A stretch of 64,000 nucleotides of DNA from Prinia subflava (lineage: Eukaryota > Chordata > Aves > Passeriformes > Cisticolidae): assembly GCF_021018805.1 (NCBI RefSeq), contig NC_086254.1, positions 4,761,001 through 4,825,000 on the forward strand. The letters are read 5' to 3'. Of the stretch, positions 11,931 to 22,187 are shown piece by piece. The notes beneath the pieces are model-generated. The model was not told the DNA's origin. It saw only the letters and a list, made by a program, of their open reading frames with translations, and did no database searches. The number at the start of each line of letters is the position of its first letter. Position 1 is the stretch's first letter. The position numbers were made by a program, and so were the translations under genes.

Positions 11931-14900
11931 AAGCTCCCTCCGTGCCCCTGAGCCACCACGGGGGTTTGTGCCCTACCTCTGCTGCTGGGCTGAGGTGGAG
12001 GGAAGGAGGGAAGGGGCTGTGGTGGGAATGTTTCCCCGGGCTGTGAACAGATACCTGAGGATGCTGACAAGCACCGAGATGGAAATCACTTTCCTCGTGT
12101 TTCGGTCCCTAACAGCCCCCAAATTAAAAGATGGAAAAAGTGACTGGAAACGTATCATCCACATGGATAAAACAGTGCTCAGGAGGGGCTGGGATCGGGG
12201 CCTCCACACACCATACAGCTGGTTCTAGTTTTCAGACAAGATTTACTAAACACATGTAAACCGTGCGTATCTGTTTGAATACTTTTTGTGCAAATAACTT
12301 CCTCTGTGGTCAAGCTGTTCCTCTCAGATCCAGGCTACAGATCTGTGCTTTACACTCACCACTTTTTTACCCTTGGATTTCCACCAGTATCAGTTCACAC
12401 TCAGAATATGAAACTGTGAAGGAGGGAGCTGAGCTTGGCAGCAAGAGTCAGGGGAATATACAGTGCAAAACACTGAGCAAAACTCACAGCAAAGGGCAGC
12501 AATCACCCCCCTGGCTGTGCTCCATCCCAGCCAGTGGGGCAGATCCTGAGCAGCTGTGGACAGCCCCACGTTCCACAGGAGCTGCAACACTTCTATCACT
12601 TGGCACAGCAGAGATGCAACATTTCACCAGCTCTGGTGGGTTCCTCCTGATTTATACCCCCCGAGCGAGCGAGCAGAGCCAGGGTCTTTCTTCACCAATT
12701 AGAAGTGCCCCACAATTATGTCTGCCAAGTGTCATGAGTTCCAAACACAAAGCAACAGCTGAAACTGGATATGGAGAAGCAGGAGGGGCAGAGTTTTATG
12801 ATCGATGTTTTATTGGAATCATATAAAAAAGAAAAGCATTTCACATATTTCATGGAGGTATTTTATTTGTAAATTTAATATGAATCCTCTTCTTGTTAAG
12901 CTCTTATGTGATCTATGTACTTCAGTGTATAAAACACACTATAGGACAACTATGAACAAGTTTATTAAAACAACTTGGGCTCCTGTTGACATCACCAACC
13001 GCACAAGTGCTTGCTCAGATCTTATCAGCCTTTCCTTATATTTCAGGTTACCTACTTGCTCGTTTTCCCTATATATCTTTCATTGTTACAAGAATTCAAC
13101 TCCTGGGCAGATCTCACAGATAAATCTGCTTGTCTGTTTGGGGAATATGGCTCTAGTTCTAATTTTGCAGACTTCGTTCAGGCAATACTCCCTCTGACTG
13201 CAGGGATTTTTGCCTGAGTAATCCTTTCAGAATTGGACTCTCTGCGATTCTCATTTACTTAACAACTTGGCATTACATCTGTAAAATATTAGCCCAGTAA
13301 TGTAAAATATCAAATTAGATTTATGCATTAATCTAATCTATATATGAAGCTTGATAGTCAGTTCTGTTACACTGCGTTATTGCAATTCCAGGCATTCTGT
13401 GTCATTTCACATATATTCTGATGATGCAAGAGAACCAAGGAGTGAGACTGATAGATCAAATTGGGTAGCCCATGCATGTAAGAGTCTGAAACTTTGAACA
13501 AAATTTAAAATCAATTTCCACTTGCAGATAAACCATGTAAATGTTTTCCTATCAATCACAAATAAAGAAGAGCACACACAAAAAGCTAATCTGAAATGAT
13601 CAACAGAATAACAAGCTATTAGACAGGAAAAAGCAGGTCAAAATACATAGCCAAACTGCAAAGTATTCCCTAAAAATCCTTGAGAAGGACAAATAAGCAA
13701 TTGTTTCTTTCCTGTGTGACAGTTGCAGTCTGAAAAGTAAAAAATTACTCCTCCATGCATGTTCATAAACTGCATTTATAAACACTTCACACAACTAAAT
13801 TACATTTGTTTCCTCCAGGCTGGCTCCCCTCGAACATTTTTCTCCTTCTTGCAGTTTTTGCTTTTTTATGTAATCCCTTCATGAAAGCAGGTCTTATGCC
13901 CATGGCCCTGCTTCAGCAGCCAGTCCCAAACAGCAGCCACTTAAGGACACGTTAAACCAAAGTTTTTTGTGAGCTTTGGTACCTTTAAAAACTGGATTCT
14001 TGGAGACAACCCACCAATACATTATTCTTACATCTTAAAGCCATTTACTTCCCTTTATGAATGCTTCCAATTTGTTTTACTCTTGTTGGGCCAAATCCAG
14101 CTTGTTATTTACAGAAAGAACACAACAAGATTAATAGGATGTGGTCTGCACTAGTCCACACCCCTGGAAATTCACAGTGATCCCATCAATTCTGTATAAT
14201 TTCTTTGGATTCATAGCAGGTTAAAGCCCCAATCCAGGATAATGCCAAGCAGATGCAGACAAGGGCCAGCACATAAATGTGGAGAATCGCGGCCAGAATA
14301 AAACTGGATCTCTTTATTCCAAAAGAAGAAGGTAATGTTTAGATACAAAATATTACATGGATTTTTTTTCCCCCCTGTTTGGTAATCTGTCACCATCTGG
14401 ACACCAAATAGGAAATGATGCAACACCAGGGGGAAAAAACCCAATTTATTTCATACATGTTACTAAAGAAAGACTGGATTGATGTGCTACCCCAAGCACT
14501 TTGGCTCACTTGTGTGTCACAACAGGCACAGGTATGCTGTCTTAAACAGGAGGTTCTCCACACTGAAATGTTTCCTGTGGGACACAGCATCAGTTTTGCC
14601 AGTGTATGGCAGCTGCAGTGAACTCAGGGCTTCCTCTGAGGGTGTCTATTTTTTCCCTTTCTGCATTAATTCAGAATTACTGTTTCTCCTTCCCCAGCAT
14701 TCGCGTGCAACCACCCCAAACACAGTTGTGTTTGCAGAAAATCACAGTTGCGCTAAGCCAGTCACAGTGTTCATATTTCTAAGAAAAGATGTGCTTCCCC
14801 AAATGAAACCTCGCTCTCGTTATTGGAGGACAAACCCCCTCAGACACCCAAATATCAAAGATCACAAGACAGGTGCCATGGAGGACCCCCCAGATGAGAT

Positions 14901-17900
14901 GAGATGAGACCACTGGGGGGGACAGTGGGGCCAGAAAGCCCAGCTGGAGGACAGCAGCAGAGGGATGTTCCCTCCTTCCGTCCCACGTGAAGTGTTCGTG
15001 TTTGGAAAGTGAAAGAAAAACCTTCTCTTTCCTTTGCCAAGGCAGCTCAGCTCAGCACTCACCCACTTCTGTGCAAGGGAGGGAAAGGGGAACTGGAGGT
15101 GAGGGAGCAGCTGCTTCGTTTGTACTTTATCTCCTTTCCTTGCTGCTTCCCTGCAGCTTCCCTGCCCTGCAAACCACGAGATTTTGATCTCCCAGTGCCC
15201 ACTGGTGCTGCACAGAATGGAGAAACTGAGGGAGGGCCCAGGGAGCCCTTTCATGCCACCAAGAGCCCCGTGCCAGCAGCCAAGCACAGCTCCTGTCCCC
15301 AGCCACAGCCACTGAACCAGCTCTCCTGCCACTGGGAGAGTGGCACAAACACACAGCATAAACCCAGGTGAGGTTCAGAACACTGAAAGGTGTTTAAAAT
15401 AATAATGCAGATCCTTATTCTAAAGTAATATGTGGAATATTGGAGCTGAGGATTCAGCAGAAACTGGGAGAAATACCTGGCTGGGACGGAAAGTCCAGCC
15501 AAAATGGACCTGAGCAGGCGGGGAGAGGGGAAGAGCAGGGACCTGAAATGAGGAAGTGGCTGCATGAAGTGGGTGAGGGTTCATGATAGGAATAGCAAGA
15601 GTTAAATACAAAAAAAAAGGATGTGCAAACCCCAAACCTCTAAGAAAAACCAGTAAAAGGTAAAAAACATGAAAGTTTTCAAGAGAGAAAAAAGGTGGGA
15701 ATTTTTCCTGGGAACATAACTTACTAACTTGTCTGCTGATCCCTTCAGAGGGCAGAAAAGATAATTCCCAAATGAAGACCAGCCTAAGTCAGAGAGGAGT
15801 GCTGCATGGAGCATGAGGGCAGAAAAGGACTCGATGTGCCTCCCATCCAACAAGACCCTGGCCCTGGTACCATCCTGTGCATGGGATATGGCATGAGAAG
15901 GCAAGGACAGTGCTGACAAATGGAAACTGGGCTGAACCATACCCTGAGAGAAATTCAGGATCAATTTTACTCACTCCAGCTCCAGGGAGTGCATAACCCA
16001 ATAGATCCTTTCCTCCTCTGATTCTTTCTGCTGTTCCAGATGTTGGCCAAAACACAGCCATGCAATCTGGATGGAACATTTGGTGAGAAAAGCAAAGCAG
16101 CTGTTTGAGAGAAATGTTGTGGGAGCTCTTTTGGGGTCTTCAGTGACTCCTGCTGCACGTGGCAGGGACATCACTGCAGTGCCACCCCATGTTTGTGTTG
16201 GTGTGGGTTAATCCACAAATCCTCAAGGGAGATCGGTTGTGGGTTATGCTGGATCCTCAGAAACATCTTCAGGGTTACCCTGTCAATAACCACACCAGGC
16301 AAGTTTACTCTGCTTTTGATGGTGGCTGTTTCTCTGCTCTCTGTGAGAATTGCTTTCTTCTCTTCCACCTGCCAGAGTGTATCTGTGGCTGTGCAGTGCC
16401 CACAGGATAACAGGAATCACAGGATTTTGTGCTTGGATCCTCCGTGCTGCCATCTATGTGATTTCTGCTAAAACTTTCCCAATTTCCCAAAGAAAGTGGG
16501 AATTGCCGTGCTGGTTGAGAAAACAAGGGTCCATCCAGCTGAGTGACCACAGCTGGACTCTCAGGTAATTGTGTGCAGGCACAGGGGATACTTCTCCCTG
16601 CTTTTTTCTTTCTTTCCAACCATTTTCTGCTCAGGGGCTTTCCTGAGCTTCTACATGTCACAGTGTCCACATCACCGGCCAAACCCTCAGGCAATTTATG
16701 TGCTGCAAAACCTCTGGCTACTACCAGAGATATAAATCAAGCAGAATTAGAGTCATTGACAATAATTGGGAGAAAAAAATCTGTGATTTGGAAGACATAT
16801 ATGAGTTTTGATCTTAATTTGGACTAAATCTCCCAGGAACATAAATTATCTGTTTGGCTGTCTCTGTTCCCTGCCATCCCTGCAGAATCTCACTGTGCAG
16901 TGGCACAGAGCAGTAAAGGATATCTCAAATCCAGTTTAAGGTGAACAGAAGGGCACTTCCACAGTGGAGAGGGATGGGATTTTGGAATGAGGGGCTCCTT
17001 TCCAGCAGGCACTGGCAGCCAGGGACAAGAATCAGCTGAAGAAAATGCAAAGATGAGAGCCATGAAGTGAGGAGGGAAGGGGCTGGGCAAGGAGCAGACA
17101 GGGGTACAGAGAAGGCTCTGGAGGAACTTTTTTAGGGGAACTGATAGAAATTTGGGAGTCAGTTTACACAAAAATGAGAAGAAAAAACATCACAAGAATC
17201 CTTGGAGAAGAGACCCAAAAGTTACAGGTGCTGCTGGGAGAAGCAGCACCTTATCTTTCAGTGTCCTGGCCAAGAAAATCAGCCAGGTTCACTAAGGCAA
17301 AGAGAAGCCTAAGCCCAGGGATCAGTACTGGACTCACTGTCCAAAATATCCTCACAAATGCAGACTGATGCCAGGGGAGCAGCCGTGCTAAGGGACTGCT
17401 CCCAGCCAGTTTGGGACCTTTGGAACAAAGATCCATTTTCTTCAGTATTCCAGATGAGGACATGAAGAATAACAAGAAGAATTTTCTGTGATGACCCAAA
17501 GTGCAAACATGTTCATTAAAGAGCTGTATCAGTGAGATCTTATGAATTAATAGGTAACTAATTTTAATGTGATTTTCACCCAATTCCTAAAAAGAAATCT
17601 GTACAACATAGTTACAAATATTTGGGGTATATCAAGCATTACTACTTGCTGCCATCATTTGAGATTTAAACTTCAAATCCACCGTGCTTCCTTTTTCAGT
17701 ACTCTATTAGTGCCCATTGAAAGAAGTTAGCATTTACACAGATCAAATTTAACTTTAGAAAAACCCTCCTCAAACAAACAGATGAGAACGATTCCTCAAA
17801 ACATAACAACCCAAGAAAACTTTATTCTATCCACCTTCTTGCCAGCGTGCACCCACTTTCCCAAGCTCCCTCTCCCACTGCACACAGGTACATTTCAGCA

Positions 17901-19129
17901 GGAGCACAAAGCACATTACAGCTTGCTCCAAGGAGCTCCGTAGCCTGCAGGATTTTTGCAGAATCCAGCCTGAAGAAATGCAGCACTTTGAGAAAACAGA
18001 GCTGTCAAGCAAGATTTCCTTGGGCTTGCTGCCACACAAAATGGCAAACGAGGGACTTGATCCTGCATGGAAGACAATAGGAATTATAGGTGCTCAGCGT
18101 TTGTCTTCTGGCAGAGTTAAGATTTCTCAGTAATTCCCCAAATCAGCCTTACTGCTGTATACTTATTCAAAATTACATAGCTAAAAGCTTTGGTATGTAG
18201 CCACAGAGCTTTTATTTCAAATTGGCAATAATGTAACTTCTGCAAAAATAAGACTACAATAATGTTAAAAATATCATAAAATGTTATTTATATCAGGAAT
18301 CATTTGTTACCCCATATGACAATCATTCATATTTCTTGACAGATATAAACCTTCGCTTAACACATTAGTATCATAAATATTACCAGATATAACACTGTAA
18401 TTTAATACCAACCAAACGTATTTTAAAATATTACTCAATTTAAAACTTTGGATTTTAACCAGATGTGTTTCCAGAAAATGATTCAGGTCAGATGCTTTTT
18501 TCTTTTCCCTTTCCCGTTCAAAGCGGAGCGTTCCTGTGTGATTTATTGTGCCACGGCTGTGTGCCCCGAACCTAAAACAGCACCACGATACTTCATCCTT
18601 GAGGCTTACACACCTGCAGTCCAAACTAACAAGAGAAAACATCTACATGGCACGGCAGGAGCCTTTGAAATGTCTTTTTGCAGTTGCCTGGACACAGAAC
18701 AGACTGGTAGAACAGGGAGGCAGCGGAGAAAGGGTGAAGACAGGAACTCCAGCCTCTTTCATCTAGAAAGGGGGGACCATGGAGAGATTAGAGGAAAGGA
18801 TTTTGATTAGATCACTGGAATGTGAAATGATGCTTCCCAGGATTAAAATCCTATTTTAGAGCTACCAAACCGGTTACGGCGTTAGTCAGAATTCGGAGCA
18901 GCTCCATCCCTGCTCTGTCCCCGGCTGTCGCTCCGAGCACCCCACACCCTCTCCCGGAGCAGGGGGATCCCAGCTGGGCACCCCAATCCTCTCCAGCACC
19001 ATCCCAGCGAGGAGCTGCCCTCCCTCAAAGCAGGGCACTTCTGGGGGAGAAGGAGTTTCCTTCTCCAAGAGCATCCCTGGGTCCAGCCCCATGGCTGAAT
19101 TTGGATTTCAGTCCCATCGGGCCCCCAGT
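11931..19129. other. Intergenic DNA upstream of CUX1, no supported gene
   Basis: Mixed AT-rich and moderately GC-rich sequence with many short open frames on both strands and no coherent splice pattern. It includes a small GATGA run near 14893-14908 and an inverted repeat at 17227-17250. The 187-residue frame at 12263-12826 has no recognisable domain and a composition close to the background. I see no RNA gene. Confidence 0.55.
17227..17250. repeat. Short perfect inverted repeat (9-bp arms, 6-bp loop)
   Basis: GGTGCTGCT and AGCAGCACC flank the loop GGGAGA. The stem would be stable in RNA, but no longer hairpin extends from it, so a miRNA precursor is unlikely. Function unknown. Confidence 0.8.
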
Positions 19130-19480
19130 TTAGATCACCACGTCGAGGGCTGACATTTTCATAACCAAATGCCATTAGTTTAATTCCCAGCACAGCCAAC
19201 CAACAACCCGAAGGTCTGCAGTCGTCGGGCTGACCATTACGTGGAACCCATTAACATAAAACCCGCCATCGCAATTAGTATCTTTGTAAGCAGCAGCCTC
19301 AGCAAAAAGTGGAAATGGAGGCTGAAGTGATGGTGCTCTTCCAAAGGAGGCCGGCAGCAGATTGGGAAATAATCTGTGGCAATTGCCCTGCCGCTGTCTC
19401 TGCCGTAACTTCTCCAAAGACAGGCAGAGCCATTTCCAAACAGTCAGCCCACGGGCTTGAGCCAGCACTGAATTCACTCG
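19130..19480. promoter_or_regulatory. Possible conserved distal promoter element of CUX1
   Basis: This block lies just before the CpG island. It has modest GC but repeated CpGs (for example CACGTCGAGG, GTCGTCGGG, TTACGTGG, CCGCCATCGCAATTAG) mixed with AT-rich homeodomain-like cores (TAGTTTAATTC, CAATTAG). Such CpG retention outside a GC-rich island often marks constrained non-coding DNA. No coding frame here is convincing. The call rests on composition only. Confidence 0.3.
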
Positions 19481-20295
19481 GTGATCAAATACAATTTGAG
19501 AAAAAATCTACAATCGCTCACTTGAGGGGGGAAGAGATATTTTCCTTTTAAACATGAAGTGCAAAACAGCGAAAGTAGCTGTATTTGGAAAAAAACCGTG
19601 CAACTTATTGATTCCAGAGGGGACAGGTACACACTGTGGGTTTGCCCATTTCCCAGTAAAAATAGGAAATGCCTTCGAGGGGGGCAAGGTATCTGCAGGT
19701 TGCGTGTGTGCACTGGTTTGTACTGTTAGGGCATGAGCCTGCTAAAATGTAATGTGCTTTTCAGGAAGGGAACAAGGAAAACGTTCGTATTTATAGCAAC
19801 ATTATTGTTTAGAACAAAATAAGTTATTTCATCCTTTTAATCTTCGTTTCTATGGATATCCTGCGCGGGGCTGGGATCTGATTTTCCAACCTCCGTGCCA
19901 TCCGTCTCCCCTCGGCAGCGCGGGGCGGCACCGGCCCTGGCAGGGAGCGCCTGTCCGCGCTGAAGAAATCCCGTTCCAGGCGCTCCGGGACCGCCCCGGA
20001 CACCGGGAACCCGCTGCCCTCGATGCACTTTTTCATTGTTGTTTCCCCTAAAACTCTCCGCACTTGGCTAATTTTAGCCCGGCGGCTCCCCGAGCGGGCT
20101 CTCCCCCCGCCGCCGCTCCGGGCACCATTTGCCGGGCGATGCGCTGCCATCAACCCGCGCGGCGCCCGCGGGCGCTCCGCACCGCTCCCGCTCCCCCCGG
20201 GCCGGCATCCCCGCGCCGCCCGCCCGTGTCCGCATCCCCCCGGGCCGCCCCGGCCCCGCTCCGCCCTGTCCCCGCGTTCCCCAGCCCCGCACACT

Positions 20296-20339
20296 GCGCT
20301 GTCCCCGCGCTGTCCCCGCGCTGTCCCCGCGCTGTCCCC
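20296..20339. repeat. 11-bp tandem repeat (GCGCTGTCCCC) x4
   Basis: Four perfect copies of an 11-bp unit lie about 400 bp before the CUX1 start codon. They are followed by alternating CG-rich sequence to about 20415, which could form Z-DNA. Copy number is likely variable and may be mis-assembled in GC-rich reads. Confidence 0.9.
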
Positions 20340-20490
20340 GCGTCCCCCCGCTCCGCGCGGCCCCGCGCCGCGCGCCTGTCCCCGCGCGCGCCCGTCCCCG
20401 CGCGCGCCCGCGCGTCCCGCGGCCCCTCCTCGCGCGGGTCCCCGCGGGCGCGCGCCGGGGGCGCCGGGAGCGCGCGGCGCCCCTTCCCTG

Positions 20491-20506
20491 CCCCCCCCCC
20501 CCCCCC
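20491..20506. repeat. C16 homopolymer in the CpG island
   Basis: Sixteen consecutive C on the + strand. On the minus strand the G16 run can form intermolecular or slipped quadruplexes and is a likely site of sequencing error or length polymorphism. Confidence 0.95.
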
Positions 20507-20578
20507 ACGGGAGCGCGCGGGCTGAGTCCGTGTTCCGAGCGGGCTCCAGGCCGGGATTTGGGCGCTCCCTGCCCGCCT

Positions 20579-20664
20579 CCCTCCCCCTTGCCCCCCCGCC
20601 CCTCCTCCCCCCTCCCGCCGCCTCCCTCCCTCTCTCCCTCCCTCCCTCCCTCCCCCTCCCTCCC
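20579..20664. promoter_or_regulatory. CUX1: C-rich pyrimidine tract (i-motif/G4-capable) before CUX1 exon 1
   Basis: From 20621 to 20664 the + strand consists only of CCCT/CCTC-type repeats, and 20579-20620 has only a few G interruptions. The complementary strand carries many GGG runs separated by one to three bases, enough for several overlapping G-quadruplexes. The tract ends about 60 bp before the start codon. Such polypyrimidine core promoters are common in TATA-less genes and may place the transcription start nearby; the exact start cannot be read from sequence. Confidence 0.6.
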
Positions 20665-20717
20665 GGCTCCTGAACTCCAGCCCCTCTCTCTCTATCAGCC
20701 GCTCACTCTGTCTCAAT

Positions 20718-20774
20718 ATGTCTCAAGATGGCGGCCAATGTGGGATCGATGTTTCAATATTGGAAGCGCTTTGA
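20718..20774 (+). CDS. Upstream ORF overlapping the CUX1 start (18 codons plus stop)
   Basis: An ATG ten bases before the CUX1 start codon opens a different frame and encodes MSQDGGQCGIDVSILEAL, ending at TGA inside CUX1 exon 1, before the donor site. The uORF start has A at -3 but T at +4, so it is of intermediate strength. The CUX1 start has A at -3 and G at +4 and is strong. Because the uORF ends after the CUX1 AUG, ribosomes that use it cannot simply reinitiate at the main start. It should lower CUX1 translation if included in the mRNA. Whether the peptide is made is unknown. Confidence 0.45.
   Translation: MSQDGGQCGIDVSILEAL
20725..20735 (+). promoter_or_regulatory. CUX1: YY1-type motif spanning the CUX1 start codon
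   Basis: AAGATGGCGGC matches the standard YY1 consensus, with the start codon as its ATG. YY1 sites just downstream of transcription starts, often overlapping the initiator AUG, are a known class of promoter element. A second AAGATGGCGC lies at 21031-21040 in the intron. Binding is inferred from the motif. Confidence 0.6.
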
Positions 20775-20790
20775 TTTACAGCAGCTGCAG
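20728..20790 (+). CDS. CUX1: CUX1 first coding exon (N-terminus shared by p200-type and CASP isoforms)
   Basis: The 21 codons start MAANVGSMFQ and end RFDLQQLQ, the known N-terminus of CUX1. CUX2 shares the beginning but reads FDLRRLQ. CUX1 is a nuclear transcription factor with three Cut repeats and a homeodomain that binds ATCRAT/CCAAT-type sites; the alternative product CASP is a Golgi coiled-coil membrane protein. This exon supplies only the segment before the coiled coil; all DNA-binding domains lie on exons beyond the window. The ATG has a strong context (A at -3, G at +4). The exon ends CTGCAG and is followed by GTCAGG, a usable donor in phase 0, so the next exon should start with codons for RELDA-like sequence. 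No such exon is visible up to 64000. The frame stays open to 21750 only because intronic GC-rich DNA lacks stops. Confidence 0.94.
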
Positions 20791-21024
20791 GTCAGGCTCC
20801 CCCGCTCGCCGCACCGGCCGGGCCGCGCCGCCGGACCCCCCCCCCTCCCTCCCTTCTCCGCCTTCCCTCGGGCCCGGCCTCCCCCTCCTCCTCCCGCTGC
20901 CGGCCCGCGCCGCCTAAAGGGAACCCCCCGCTCCGCCCGGCCGCGGCGCTCCGCTCCCTCCGCCCCCCCCGCCATCGATCACCGGCCCCATCGGAAATTG
21001 ATCCTCTTTGTTCAATTCATCGAT
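20745..21024. promoter_or_regulatory. CUX1: Cluster of Cut-homeodomain (ATCRAT) sites at the CUX1 promoter
   Basis: ATCGAT occurs at 20745-20750 (inside exon 1), 20974-20979 and 21019-21024, and ATTGAT (reverse of ATCAAT) at 20997-21002. CCAAT occurs at 20735-20739 and its inverse ATTGG at 20759-20763. ATCRAT is the core bound by CUX1 Cut-repeat/homeodomain pairs, and CUX1 was named for displacing CCAAT factors. In DNA this GC-rich, such AT-containing hexamers are rare, so the cluster is notable. Self-regulation is inferred. Confidence 0.5.
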
Positions 21025-21490
21025 CAGCCCAAGATGGCGCCGGAGCCGCCGCTGCCGGGGCTGCCGCCGCTTCGCCCGCTCCGTCCCGGGCTGCTCTTTC
21101 CCCGCTCCGCGCTCCCCCCCGGCGGCGGGGCCGTGAGGGGCGGCGGGCGCGGCGGGACTCCCGGCGGCCGCCGCTCATCCCCCGCCCGCCTCCTGCCTCT
21201 CCCTCCCCGCCGCCTGCCCCCTTCCCGCCGCCGCGTCCCCGCCGCTTTTCCCCCGCCGGGAGCCGGGGAAAGTTTACCGAGTGCTGGGACTTTGTGTGGG
21301 GGCGCCGGGCGGGCTGGCGGTGCAGGCGCGGAGCGGCGGGGGCTGGGGGCGCTGTGGTGCCGGGCGGGCGCTCCCCGCCGCCGCCGCGGGGTGCCGGCCC
21401 TGGCTCCGCTCTGCTCCGCTCCGCTCCGCCGGGCGCGGGGCTCCGGCCGCCGCCCTGCGACCGCCGCGGGCACCGCGCCGGGCCGCCAGC

Positions 21491-21645
21491 GGAGGGGACG
21501 CGGGGGGACCCGGCGGCAGGGAGGGAGGGAGCGAGCGGCGGAGGGTCCCGCGGGGTGGGAAGGGGCGAGCGCCCGGTGCGCGGAGAGGGGGGCTCGGGAG
21601 GGCAGCGGCAGCGCCGGGCGCGGGGAGGGGCGCGGGGGCGTCCCG
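21491..21645 (+). promoter_or_regulatory. CUX1: G-rich, G-quadruplex-prone tract in early intron 1
   Basis: The + strand has repeated GGG/GGGG runs (for example GGGAGGGAGGG at 21520-21530 and several G4-G6 runs to 21638). This is the non-template strand of CUX1, so the nascent RNA and the displaced DNA strand could both form quadruplexes. Together with the C-rich side before exon 1 it gives a strand-skew switch typical of R-loop-forming CpG islands. Confidence 0.5.
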
Positions 21646-21746
21646 GCCGGCCGGGCGCATCGCGGCGCATCTCCCCGCGGCGGCGGGAGGGCACGTTACA
21701 TAATTCACGGGCTCTCCAGCCTCTCCTGCTGTCCAGGATCTGACAG

Positions 21747-21890
21747 ATGAGCGGAATATTGATGCTTTACTGTGCTGGCTCGGGAGAGCCCAGAAGTGCC
21801 GTTTCCTGCGGGGGAAAGTCCTCGCAGACCGGCCTCCCTCCCCCGGCCCCGGGGGAGCATCCCCGGGGGAATTGCGGCCCCACGGTTTAA
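21747..21890 (+). other. Exon-like open frame behind a strong acceptor (47 codons)
   Basis: CCTCTCCTGCTGTCCAG at 21720-21736 is a good 3' splice site. The sequence behind it contains an ATG frame of 47 codons (MSGILMLYCAGSGEP...) that stops at TAA 21888-21890. The first part, through ATTGATGCTTTACTGTGC, is less GC-rich than its surroundings. I do not recognise the peptide. It may be part of an alternative 5' exon, or just conserved regulatory DNA; ATTGAT at 21758-21763 is another Cut-type core. Confidence 0.2.
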
Positions 21891-22049
21891 TTGAGTTGCC
21901 GGGCTACAGATAAGGCCGGGGCGGGCCGGGGGGGTTGTCAGGCGCTGTATCGGTGCTGCTCCCGCCGTGAATGGGATTGCAACACGCGTGTCTCCCAGTT
22001 GATTGGCGCAGGAAGACGCTGCCCTGCCTCTCCAAACCCGCCGCTGCCT

Positions 22050-22157
22050 CCCGTTTAAATAAATTGGCTCGAAAGCCGGCGGCTGCCCACCCTGGCCCCC
22101 GTGGAGGCGGCGGCGGAGCGGGCCGGAGGCTGCGGCAGGCGGAGGGATGGTGCGCTG
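22050..22157 (+). promoter_or_regulatory. CUX1: Possible second CUX1 promoter and 5' UTR
   Basis: TTTAAATAAA at 22054-22063 is a TATA-like element followed by ATTGG (inverted CCAAT) at 22063-22067. Transcription would then start near 22085-22095, about 65 bases before the candidate alternative start codon at 22158. A four-codon uORF (ATG GTG CGC TGA, 22147-22158) ends exactly on the A of that start codon (TGATG), an arrangement that permits termination-reinitiation. The promoter call is inferred from spacing. Confidence 0.35.
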
Positions 22158-22187
22158 ATGCTGGGCAGAGCCGCATTCCCGCTGGAG
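22158..22187 (+). CDS. CUX1: Probable alternative first coding exon of CUX1 (10 codons)
   Basis: The exon would encode MLGRAAFPLE and ends GAG before GTGAGG, a strong donor in phase 0. Human CUX1 has, as I recall it, an alternative N-terminus of ten residues, MLCVAGARLK, which replaces the 21-residue MAANVGS form before the shared RELDA segment. Length, first two residues, the leucine at position 9 and splice phase agree. The genomic position, still inside the CpG island about 1.4 kb after exon 1, is also what I would expect. The middle residues differ and the start context is weak (C at -3), so the match is suggestive, not certain. The frame is also open upstream to 22059. Confidence 0.5.

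Noticed and set aside
12263..12826. 187-residue frame as a gene
   Set aside because: No domain, no promoter, composition like the background, and no splice-site support.
17227..17250. miRNA precursor hairpin
   Set aside because: The stem is only 9 bp with a 6-bp loop and no extension, too short for a miRNA precursor.
20728..20790. Assignment to CUX2 instead of CUX1
   Set aside because: CUX2 shares the first residues but reads FDLRRLQ where this sequence reads FDLQQLQ as in CUX1.
20023..21750. Long overlapping frames (up to 340 residues) on both strands in the CpG island
   Set aside because: They are Pro/Arg/Ala/Gly-rich, open in all frames, and follow from stop-codon depletion in very GC-rich DNA. 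Only the first 21 codons from 20728 match a known protein.
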